Part shown: positions 55,239 through 64,000 of the stretch, piece by piece
Position numbering within the stretch: the first letter of the stretch is position 1
Layout of the letters: every line of letters begins with the position of its first letter
From: Fusarium oxysporum f. sp. lycopersici 4287
Taxonomy: Eukaryota > Ascomycota > Sordariomycetes > Hypocreales > Nectriaceae
Reading direction: 5' to 3'
Assembly: GCF_000149955.1 (NCBI RefSeq)
Contig: NC_030990.1
Coordinates: 186,001-250,000, forward strand
DNA length: 64,000 bases
Notes under the pieces: model-generated
What the model saw: only the letters and a program-made list of their open reading frames with translations
What the model was told of the DNA's origin: nothing
The model's database searches: none
Translations under genes and position numbers: made by a program

Positions 55239-55787
55239 TTACTCCTGAGCCAAGTCCTTATCCCCGTGCAAGACATTCTTTGTCTTGAAAACTACAGCAT
55301 CCTTAGGGAGATGAGGCAAAAGAAGGGCCGTGTCCCAGTAGAGCCAGACCTCCTTAAAATGTAGCCCCTCCGGAGTCTCGTCGCTTCCACTCTTCCCGAT
55401 AATAGCAACCATCGTAACGGGGATGCTAACAGTAGGCTTGCTTTCCTTGTTCCCGCGAAGCCAAAGGTTCCGAATATTCTGAGTGTATATCTGGCTAGTC
55501 CCATCATCACGCTCAATCTCCACAAAGTGGATCCAGTCGTGCTGGATGCGCTCAAACACGTCGAAGAGCTTCTTCATCCACGCCCACATTTCATCTCCTC
55601 CGTGGTAGACGGCGTTGTTCTGGTTGTGGAAGATCACATCCTTGGAGTAGAACTTGAGCCCAGAGCCGCTGTCGTAGCCCCTTGAATCAACGGCATTGAC
55701 ATATTGCTTGAAGAACTTCTGGGTCGGTGACTGCGGGCCGTCTTTCTCCCATTGTGCGCCAGAGACGTGACTAATGATCTGAGGCAT
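55239..55787 (-). CDS. NTF2-like/SnoaL-like small protein
   Basis: Single exon, 182 residues, cytosolic. The segments QKFFKQYVNAVDSRGYDSG, FYSKDVIFHNQNNAVYHGGDEMW and IQHDWIHFVEIERDD are the alpha+beta cone pattern of the NTF2-like superfamily (SnoaL, ketosteroid-isomerase fold), which in fungi includes isomerases, cyclases and dehydratases of secondary metabolism. No catalytic pair can be assigned. Its neighbours are a hydrolase (convergent) and a degraded alcohol dehydrogenase; their joint role is unclear. Confidence 0.65.
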   Translation of the reverse strand: MPQIISHVSGAQWEKDGPQSPTQKFFKQYVNAVDSRGYDSGSGLKFYSKDVIFHNQNNAVYHGGDEMWAWMKKLFDVFERIQHDWIHFVEIERDDGTSQIYTQNIRNLWLRGNKESKPTVSIPVTMVAIIGKSGSDETPEGLHFKEVWLYWDTALLLPHLPKDAVVFKTKNVLHGDKDLAQE

Positions 55788-56714
55788 TGTATGTATCCAG
55801 AAGGATGCGTGAAAAAGAGGTCAGAGTGGCAAAGGCGTGGAACAGGTAAAAGGAATTTGAAAATTGGAGCGACTGTGGTTGTCTTGCGTTCTTAGCCACC
55901 TGGAATCAAGTCAACACTGTATAGGTGAACCCATGATTATTTATACGTTGAGGTCATTCGGAGACTTACGCAAGTGCCGAGGTCGATGATCACCCACCTT
56001 ACCAGTGCGCTAAAGGCTAATTCAAGTCCCGTAAATACGTATCATCATATTCGGGAGAATTATCAAGAATTCCCGGACTAATAAACCTGACTTGCTTTGG
56101 TCATTTGTATTACTGATCAAGTTTCACTTGCATTTCTTTCCCTGTTTATGGGCTTAAGAACCCGAATCGAGCCTAGATATGCGGTCCTTCATCAGCGGAC
56201 AATCTACAAAGCTAAAGTTTGCACCCTGTCCGATGCGCGGCTTCAACGTTGATAAACAAAAAAGAACTTAATTCCTTCTAGAGATATAGAAAGAAAGAAC
56301 GTATCCGAAGCATATCCCTTCCTGCACTAGAGAGAGGGCCAGTCCACTCCGCCACACCAGCTTTTGCATGTTTTTAGACACAAATTTAACCGTCCATGAA
56401 TCGTCTTATAGAGTCGGTGGACAAGATTCCTGGCGTGGGGAGATTGAATAACAAGCATGTAGGTGGGAAATAACTTCGATTCGTAGAGTAGTTAAATAAA
56501 TCGCTTTTACTCTGCTCTGTTCCAGCGAAGCAATGAGTTTCTGTCACGGCGACAGAGCATAGCGATAGTAGTTGAGAGCGGAATATATAACGAGGACAGC
56601 CATGTACGAAAGCTCTGGTATAATGTTTGTCTCAGTAAGCATATAACTAGTTAAATCATAACCCAAATACTAAGAAACCAGGCAGGTGAGTTTATACGCG
56701 GCCTAATCATTGTC
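55788..56714. other. Intergenic
   Basis: 927 bp of upstream sequence of the NTF2-like gene and 3' flank of the dehydrogenase fragment. No recognisable gene or repeat. Confidence 0.55.
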
Positions 56715-57083
56715 TCAAGCAAAGGGAGTTCCTTGGCCGGGTTCATCGATCCCGAGCCCAACCTTGCCTATCGTCGTCTTGGACTCAATCTGTCTGTGAG
56801 CCTCCTTCAGCCCAGCAAGCGTCAATTTGTACCGCTTGCCTAGAGTAGGAACTAGCTTCCTTTCATCCATTAGACGGGATAGGGTACCAAACATTTCGTG
56901 GTAGCCTTCAAAATTTGTACGATGATAGGCAGCTGAGCCTAGCCAATCCCATGCAAAAGTCATCGACTTTGACATAAAGTCGGTCCCATAGAGGCTGACA
57001 TCAGCCTGGACAATAGAGCAAACTTTGGCAAAGGGTGCGCAGATCTTGGCAACAGCATGGATATACTGCTCAGTACTGGTGTG
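56715..57083 (-). pseudogene. 3' fragment of a zinc-type alcohol dehydrogenase/quinone reductase gene
   Basis: An exon of about 122 codons follows a good splice acceptor at 57084. It encodes the C-terminal part of a medium-chain dehydrogenase: AVAKICAPFAKVCSIVQADV, MSKSMTFAWDWLGSAA, LTLAGLKEAHRQIESKTTIGKVGL. The N-terminal catalytic domain and the cofactor-binding motif expected upstream are absent: the sequence before the exon contains a 26-bp palindrome and no matching frame. It is therefore a truncated remnant, or the start of the gene was replaced by rearrangement. Expression is unlikely. Confidence 0.7.
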
Positions 57084-57153
57084 CTATTCCTAAGTGTTTC
57101 CGTTTTTTCCGCATCACGCGGAACAGGTATAAAATGGGCAATGACTTGCCTTG

Positions 57154-57179
57154 CGATTATTAAACATGTTTAATAATCG
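57154..57179. repeat. Perfect 26-bp palindrome
   Basis: Arms of 13 bases, CGATTATTAAACA and its exact complement, meet without a spacer. It lies about 70 bp before the surviving dehydrogenase exon, where the missing part of that gene should be. Confidence 0.8.
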
Positions 57180-57692
57180 ATTCTGGGACAGAAGCAATAT
57201 TCAAGCTGAGCTTGGCCCAAGGCCGGAGAGCCAATCTTGAAGTATCTTGAGAATGCTCTAACTGACTCAACCATCTGATCGGCACGATGGCTGCTAATCT
57301 TTGCCTGGGGATTAAAGTGGACTAGCCGAGGAGACCCACCTGCAAGCCGCGGCATCCCCACTCTCCCACTGTAAATTAAAGTTCTAATGTAGCAAGTAGC
57401 AAGGGCTGACAAAAGCTATCACGAACAATCGGGAGGGGTGACACGAGCCCGGCACGGATTGTTTGACAAATCCCTTCCAGGGAACTCTGCAGATTATTAA
57501 TCTGTTATAACTATCTTCTCCAACGTCATCAGGACCTCTTAGATAAAGATGTAGCTCAGAGGAATTTACCTATGAAAAAGCACCCTGCATGCAGTCAACC
57601 AGCTCATTCATCGATACCTAACGAACTGGCATATCTTCTCAGGTTCTTCTCCATCCACGCTTTTGACATACATACCGCGCCCGATTTCAATC
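57180..57692. other. Intergenic between dehydrogenase fragment and hydrolase
   Basis: 513 bp. An 80-codon frame on the minus strand (57170-57412) has no recognisable domain and does not continue the dehydrogenase. No other feature is seen. Confidence 0.5.
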
Positions 57693-58670
57693 ATGGGCCT
57701 TCCACGACGAGATATCGAATTTCGAGCGTGTGATGGTATCACACTACGTGGCTGGCTGTACCCCCAACCGGAGACCTCGCCATGCATCATAATGACCCAC
57801 GGTGTTAGTACTATACAGCCTCCGCTCTGTTATCGCGCCTTAGGTTATAGGATATCTAACGAGTAATATTCATCCAGCTTGGTGGAACCCGCCACTTCCT
57901 GCTGCCGAATTTTGCGTCAGCTTTCCACGATGCAGGGTACGTAGTACTGTTGTATGACAACCGTAATTGGGGAGATAGCGATGGTCTGCCTCGGCAGGAG
58001 TCCAACCCTCCGTTACAGCAAGCAGACTACTACGACGCATTCAACTTTGCAGCCAGTATTCCTTGTGTCGACAAGGATAAGATTGTATACTGGGGTAGCA
58101 GCTTCTCTGGTGGTTAATGTCATCTATGCTGCAGCAATCGATAAGCGGATCAAAGCTGCTATTATCCAGTGCCCCGCTGTTTCAGGCGAGGTCAGATCAC
58201 TCGCGTTCAAAGATCGTATCCCGACTTTGCTGGAGGACCGGCGTCACATTACCTCTGGATTAGACCCACCAACCGTGCCGCTAATTGCTGCTGATCGAGA
58301 GTCTTCGGATCCAACTACAACAAACGCCATGTTCCCCACCAAGGACGCCTACGATTTGATGAGTCTCCAAAAGACCTGTGGAAGCCGCTGGGAGAACCAC
58401 ATCACTTCGCAGACCCAACTGCACATGCTCAGCTTTGAGGGCCAGTCTATGATTCATAGAGTCTCCCCAACACCACTTTTGTTTGTTGTTCCCGGCAACG
58501 ATGTCTTGGTACGAACGGCATCCCAAATGGATGCCTTCAACAAGGCGCGAGAGCCTAAACAACTACTCTACCTGGATGGATGTGGGCATTTTGATCTTTA
58601 TACGGGAGATTATTTTAAAGAAAACATAAAGGTGCAAATTGACTTTCTTGACCGTTATGTTAAAAATTAG
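57693..58670 (+). CDS. Alpha/beta hydrolase (X-Pro dipeptidase/polyketide-hydrolase-like) with one apparent frameshift
   Basis: ATG at 57693 begins a short exon with DIEFRACDGITLRGWLYP, joined by a 74-nt intron to VVLLYDNRNWGDSDGLPRQE and the nucleophile region IVYWGSSFSGG. Immediately after GG the frame shifts by one base (near 58115-58118) and then continues as VIYAAAIDKRIKAAIIQCP to the His region LDGCGHFDLY. With the intron removed the coding length is one base more than a multiple of three, which fits one inserted base in a TT pair. The family hydrolyses esters or amides and often lies near secondary-metabolite genes. The frameshift is either an assembly error or a real break that would remove the acid and His. 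Confidence 0.7.
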
Positions 58671-58975
58671 AAATTTAGCTTCTAATTGACTTAAAGTTTC
58701 TTTTGCATTCCGCTTTGTCATTCGATATCGGAAGACAAAGGTTCTGTGCGTCCAAACCTGGGTACTGTCTCAAACCCAGTGCGTTCAAAGCCTTCCATCC
58801 ACTAGTGTGGAACCTAGAGGCGTGATTGATAAATTTATATAAACTTGTATTTATAAATATATAATTTTAATAATATATAGTAAAATTACTTACAGCGCTT
58901 TATTAAAGTTAAATATATTTAAGGAGATACTTTTATATATAAAAAAGAATTTTTTATTAAAAATTAACTAACGTG

Positions 58976-59021
58976 GTTAATAAGCAAGTAACCCAGTTAA
59001 GTAAGTAACCTAAAAATCCCT
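58976..59021 (+). repeat. Left inverted repeat
   Basis: 46 bases whose sequence, apart from one 17-nt unit, is repeated in reverse complement at 61232-61294. Contains two 17-nt units. Confidence 0.75.
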
Positions 59022-59311
59022 TACCTTATATTTAAACTATCTAATTAATTAATTCTTAACCACCTAACGTATACGATAAGCGAACCGGACAGACAAGCGA
59101 ACCGGACACCCCACTTTTCACCTTAAAGGCAGGTTTTTAAAAGCCTATAAAACTTTTAATTAAGGCTTAAAATAGCTAAAATTAAGATATATATTATGTA
59201 ACTAAATAGTATCTATAATATAATTTTCTTAGAATTTTTACTATTTTATTTTATATAGTTTTTAATAAAAATAGATTTCGCACTGTATAATTAAGCTTTC
59301 TATATAAAGCT

Positions 59312-60008
59312 NNNNNNNNNNNNNNNNNNNNNNNNNNNNNNNNNNNNNNNNNNNNNNNNNNNNNNNNNNNNNNNNNNNNNNNNNNNNNNNNNNNNNNNNN
59401 NNNNNNNNNNNNNNNNNNNNNNNNNNNNNNNNNNNNNNNNNNNNNNNNNNNNNNNNNNNNNNNNNNNNNNNNNNNNNNNNNNNNNNNNNNNNNNNNNNNN
59501 NNNNNNNNNNNNNNNNNNNNNNNNNNNNNNNNNNNNNNNNNNNNNNNNNNNNNNNNNNNNNNNNNNNNNNNNNNNNNNNNNNNNNNNNNNNNNNNNNNNN
59601 NNNNNNNNNNNNNNNNNNNNNNNNNNNNNNNNNNNNNNNNNNNNNNNNNNNNNNNNNNNNNNNNNNNNNNNNNNNNNNNNNNNNNNNNNNNNNNNNNNNN
59701 NNNNNNNNNNNNNNNNNNNNNNNNNNNNNNNNNNNNNNNNNNNNNNNNNNNNNNNNNNNNNNNNNNNNNNNNNNNNNNNNNNNNNNNNNNNNNNNNNNNN
59801 NNNNNNNNNNNNNNNNNNNNNNNNNNNNNNNNNNNNNNNNNNNNNNNNNNNNNNNNNNNNNNNNNNNNNNNNNNNNNNNNNNNNNNNNNNNNNNNNNNNN
59901 NNNNNNNNNNNNNNNNNNNNNNNNNNNNNNNNNNNNNNNNNNNNNNNNNNNNNNNNNNNNNNNNNNNNNNNNNNNNNNNNNNNNNNNNNNNNNNNNNNNN
60001 NNNNNNNN
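59312..60008. other. Assembly gap (N)
   Basis: Run of 697 N inside the AT-rich element, consistent with a repeat that failed to assemble. Confidence 0.99.
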
Positions 60009-61231
60009 AGGAAATATATTATTTCCTATTAATCTTAGGGTAAATTTACCCTTATAATTAGAACAAAGAAAGTAACCTTTTCCCTAACTAGGTTATTATA
60101 ATAAGTTAAAATAAATAGATAAATAATAAGCTAGGTCTTAAGTAACTAAAGTATTTTAATTAATTTATAACTAATAAATTAACTAATCCTTATTATCTCT
60201 TAATTCTTAATAATTATAAAAACTACTACTTAGCTAATTTTAAGAAATATTATTAGAAGTATAAGATTATTATACTTTATATACTTACTTATATATCTTA
60301 CCTACTTTAGCCTTTTAATATTAAATACTTTATAGTATTAAAAAAGGCTTATAATTAAGAAATAAAGCATTTAATTAAATACTTTATAACTTATATTTCT
60401 AAGACTAAGTTCTTTTTAGCCTTTTATATTACTTTTAAGGTTACTTTTATAAAAAGTAATATTTAAGAGGGATTTAGAGGAAGCTAGAATTACTCCTTTT
60501 AACCTAAAAGCTATAATCTTAAAGCTTAATATATAGCTATAGACTTTAACTCCTCCTAAGGAGGTTAGCTAACCTTTAACCCCTTAGGCTTTAAGGACCC
60601 TAAATATAATATAAAAAACTAAATCTTAATCTAAATATATTACTAGATAAATTAGAAGATATTATAATAGCTCTCTAGAGTTAATTCTTAATACCTTTAA
60701 CTATCTTTCTAAGGGGGCTAAGGCAGTTATATATAAGGTAGCCTTACTAGTAGCTAAGAATAGAAAACTTTAATAAGTAAATAAGATATTAAGCCGGTGC
60801 TAGAAGGCAAAAAGGATAAGACTATAAAAAGGAGGGATAATAATAGTATAGTAAGTATCTTAAGTAATTAATTAGATAGATATTAATATGTAGGTAGTGG
60901 CCGAATTATTAAGAAGTAGGGGTTAAGGAAGGTTAATTAGACTAGGCGTTAGGTATTATAGTATCTGCAGTAAGACCAGGTATAATATAAGGACCTATCA
61001 GGAGGATATTTAGGCCTTAGGAGAAGTGTAACGGTTGCACAAGCCATTAAACCACAGGGCAAAAGATCGGGCCATAATCGCTATGCAAGCAATTATGGGT
61101 GTGCTATAGCTGCCTTATAGAAGCCTTACAGCGCTGTTACAGGCACGAATTGTAACAAGAAGAGTATAGTAAGTAGTTTTAATTAATTAGATAGGTTATA
61201 GTAATCTTATTATCTATATAATGATATTAAT

Positions 61232-61294
61232 AGGGATTTTTAGGTTACTTGCTTAACTAGGTTACTTACTTAACTGGGTTACTTGCTTATTAAC
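61232..61294 (-). repeat. Right inverted repeat with one extra 17-nt unit
   Basis: 63 bases on the minus strand match the left repeat exactly on both sides of one additional 17-nt unit (TAGTTAAGCAAGTAACC). Confidence 0.75.
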
Positions 61295-61563
61295 TATATT
61301 AATCTTTTAATAAGTAAATAACAGCTATTAATTAAATAGAATGTATTTTTTTTAAGAAATTAAAAAAATCTTATTTATTTTAAGATATTATTTATAATAT
61401 TTCTAGTAATTAAATTTAAAAAAATAACTTACTAAAATACTAATTTAAGTTAAATATAATATAAGGCAAAAGACTAGGTATTAATCTAAGTTTATTAGAA
61501 AACCTAGAATTATTATCTTATACTATAGTTATTAAGACTCATAGCAGGTCAAGCTACTCTCCA

Positions 61564-64000
61564 CGTCTACACACCATAGTGAGCATACGGAACCCAAAGC
61601 GGATACTGCAACTCTGTATCGTCACAGGTCATCACGCCTCTCACCATATCTGCATCTTTAATTCCATTCTCGCCATAGCCCAACCCTTGTACCCAGCTGT
61701 CTCGAAGCTGCCTGGTTGCGAAGTGAAGGCCATGGCTTATCCCATCATTACTTATCCCTGTCCTATGCAGAAAACGGTAGAACGACTGTGCCATAGTAAC
61801 GCATAGTTTACCGTTGACCTCCCACAAGGTACCTATAACGTGACGGAACCCTGCCACCTGAAAGGCCCTAGTAAGGTGAATACTTTCATCTAGTGACTTC
61901 TTATCTCGAACTTGGCCGGTTCCACAATCTGAGAGATATGCAAAAAAGGCGACTTGGAGCTCAAGTTGGTCTCGAGTAAATTTGCCACTGTGAGAGCGTC
62001 CTGTGCCCAGTCTTCAAGCAACAGGTGGCTTGCCAGTGGACTCTTCTCATCCGTAGTACCATGTCCCGCAAAATGGAATAGCATGCAGCTTTCAATAGCG
62101 GATAAGACTGCCCTTCTATGAGCTTTGGGTTTCGTCCATGGCAGCCCCATCAGGTCACAGATACCCTGCACTGCGATTATCTCGCTACTTGCATGCCGAA
62201 GGCTCTTCTGTCCTGGCGTATCCTGCATTGCAATAGGCACAACGTTGGGGGGCCCTTTTATTGGCGTTGGGGGATTTCGCTTTTGACGACTATGTATGAT
62301 GGTCTTGATGGATGACCCGTATGACGACACCACTCTGTCAAGGACGGCACTGGAACTACATTCCAAGTGTCTTCCTGCTGCGTGAAAAGGAAAGGCAGCA
62401 AGCATTCCAGTCGGTATCCACCAAACATGTGGCCAAGAATCGGTAGCAGGAGTCTCAGAAAAGCCCATAGCGTCCAAAACTGGTTGGGCAGCGGCAGTCC
62501 AAAGCCAATCTAGCGTTTCGACAGATCGAACATGGGGAGCTTGGGCAAGTATCTTCTTTGGAGAAAGTTGGGGAAGTTTTACTACCCGTAAGGCTGTTTG
62601 TTCTACTATCAAGGCGTCACATCGATGTCGACTGACGTTGAGGATGACGATAGGACCTCGCGCCGCTGCAGTTCGTAGCTCAGCCTCTGACGGCGGGAGA
62701 AGGAAGTGCTCGAATCCAGGACAACTGCGTGTCTCTCCAAGAAGCACTGGCATTCTGTTAACAGCCTTATGTCGCTGATCAGTCCCAATATAGGTGTCGG
62801 TCGCTTCTGCATCAGCACCACCTTGTAGTAAAGGTGCATCAAGATGATCACGAAGAGTTACAAAAGAGCGGGCCAAGTCAGGGTGCCTAATTTCCAAGGC
62901 CGAGATATCAACTCGCAAATCTTGAAGAGAACTCGCCAGCACCCCACGTCCTGTCTCACGAAGACGAATCGCCGAGAGCGGGCCCTTGCCGGCGAGTAAG
63001 GCGATGGCTGCCGCATCCGAGGCGAGTCCTGCTATTTCTGCCAGAAGGTGCTGTTTGTCCTTGGTGTGAAGCCAGGGAGGACTAAGCAAAGGAGCCAACT
63101 GAATAGTTGCCTCGGCGACCAGATATGCGTCATGGCCCCCTCCTTGAGAAACATCCATAAACGACAACAGAGTCCTACCAGCGTCCATTCGGATACTAAT
63201 GGGTGCCGTGCCATGACGCAAAGCAGTCTGAGAGCACTGGACGGCCTCTTAGAGATCTGTAGTCACCTTCGTGCGTGAATATTTGGTGTAGAGTTGATTC
63301 CCAAGACTATGTAATCGTTTAGCTAGGTTGGGGTCATCTTTTGGTGTTCCCTCGATTGCAGTACGGCATGCGCAGATTGCTTCCTCGAGATCCTCCATTG
63401 CTTTTGTGTGAAGATATTTAGATCGAAGCTTCACGGCAAGATTGGCAAACACCCCTGCCCGACGAGAGGGCTCTCGGGTGGCTTCTGTGGCTTCTTTAGT
63501 CATCCGGATTGACTCCGACAGGTCGTCGAGGTTTCTTGTTCGTAGATGCCTGTTCCGTAGCAAGAACCTCTAGTGCTATGGCTCTACTGGGGTGGTCGTC
63601 CGAGATGGCTTCAATGGCCTGATGGGCCACACTGATAGACTCATCGAAGTCGACCGTCTCTTTGGTGCGTGTGTATTTCAAGCCGAGTCGAATGCTTAGA
63701 TTAATCAGTAGATCGGTCCTCTCCTTATGCTCCACTGGGGTAACTGCAATAGTCTTCCGAGTGACATCGATCGCTTCTTCGAGGTCTTTCATAGATCCAA
63801 TGCGCGTGTATCTGTTCCTCAGGTGGATGCTGAGGGTAGTGTACTTTCCAGTTAGTGTGGGATTACCGTCAGGGGCGACCTTTATGGAGTCTCGGGATAC
63901 GTTGATAGCTTCCTCTAGAATTTCGATTGTGCCTTTGCGTAGATACCGCGCGCCAAGTTGATAGGCAAGACTGGCTAACCTGTCGCCGCGTACTACGCCT
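61564..64000 (-). pseudogene. TPR-CHAT domain gene, with three lesions, truncated by the window end
   Basis: Runs off the right end on the minus strand. From the edge inward: tetratricopeptide-type repeats of about 42 residues (LGARYLRKGTIEILEEAINV; HLRNRYTRIGSMKDLEEAID; KYTRTKETVDFDESISVA), then a spacer, then a C-terminal CHAT caspase-like peptidase domain with catalytic His in HFAGHGTTDEKS, Cys in LSDCGTG, and AGFRHVIGTLWEVN. Three lesions: an apparent extra base in a two-base run near 63563, an in-frame TAA at 63249-63247 where the repeat pattern expects Glu, and an apparent missing base in the A6 run (61942-61947), just before the Cys block. CHAT proteases are effectors in several fungal and bacterial immunity systems; that role here is inferred. 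As written the gene is inactive. Confidence 0.8.

Larger units (their letters stand above)
58671..61563. mobile_element. AT-rich, RIP-degraded repeat element with inverted ends
   Basis: About 2.9 kb, extremely AT-rich (TA and TTAA dominate, CpA depleted), with no open frame and a 697-bp N-gap. Inverted copies occur at 58976-59021 and 61232-61294. Each is made of 17-nt units ending in AAGTAACC: two units on the left, three on the right. A separate pair of AAGCGAACCGGACA copies (59078-59091 and 59095-59108) also has a 17-nt period. Related TAGTATAGTAAGTA segments at about 60847 and 61165 show further internal duplication. This fits a terminal-inverted-repeat DNA element or foldback element inactivated by repeat-induced point mutation. 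A transposase is not recognisable. Confidence 0.6.

Noticed and set aside
57170..57412. 80-codon minus-strand frame as the missing 5' part of the dehydrogenase
   Set aside because: It contains no medium-chain dehydrogenase motif and ends in the palindrome.
58671..61563. Centromere or telomere-proximal AT block
   Set aside because: It is only about 3 kb and has clear inverted ends and internal duplications, so a degraded mobile element is simpler.
1..64000. tRNA, rRNA or CRISPR-like arrays
   Set aside because: No tRNA-like or rRNA-like segment was recognised by eye, and the only short-unit repeats belong to the AT-rich element. A tRNAscan-SE or Infernal run would settle this.

Overview
The window is fungal, most likely Fusarium or a close relative. 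Genes are split by short introns (44-74 nt, GT...AG, with CTAAC/CTGAC-type branch sites), many proteins belong to ascomycete-specific families, and AT-rich repeat debris looks RIP-mutated. Positions about 47-19036 match the FUB1-FUB5 end of the fusaric acid cluster in content and order. It is a draft scaffold with four N-gaps (6527-6755, 42441-42650, 46135-46318, 59312-60008).

Region 1 (47-19.3 kb): FUB5-like homoserine O-acetyltransferase (with two apparent 1-nt losses), FUB4-like serine hydrolase, FUB3-like aspartokinase, FUB2-like YCII protein and FUB1-like highly reducing polyketide synthase. Between FUB4 and FUB3 lie two genes foreign to the pathway: a vWA/papain-like peptidase/zinc-ribbon protein and a broken HET gene. 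Aspartokinase and homoserine acetylation would supply an amino-acid-derived nitrogen unit, and the PKS the short reduced acyl chain. The remaining FUB genes would lie beyond the left edge. A CCTCCGAT-type motif recurs in the FUB promoters.

Region 2 (19.8-21.2 kb): an AT-rich strip and a gene for a small cysteine-rich secreted protein whose six introns are all in phase 1.

Region 3 (21.4-52.1 kb): what looks like a catabolic cluster for a rhamnose- and glucose-containing, probably acylated, plant glycoside. It holds an extended SDR, an intracellular GH3, a secreted GH106-like protein, an intracellular GH78 rhamnosidase, a Dal5-type MFS transporter, three secreted carboxylesterases, a Zn2Cys6 regulator, a 7-TM fungal rhodopsin-like protein and a secreted GH3. 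Six copies of a TACCGGNCC element were seen, all in the intergenic promoters of this block. A two-compartment scheme is inferred: deacylation and partial trimming outside, import, then final deglycosylation inside.

Region 4 (52.3-58.7 kb): a metallo-beta-lactamase-fold protein divergent from an alpha/beta hydrolase, an NTF2-like protein, a 3' fragment of an alcohol dehydrogenase beside a perfect 26-bp palindrome, and a second hydrolase with one apparent 1-nt insertion.

Region 5 (58.8-64 kb): an AT-rich degenerate repeat element with inverted repeats built of 17-nt units, then a TPR-CHAT gene with three lesions that runs off the right end.
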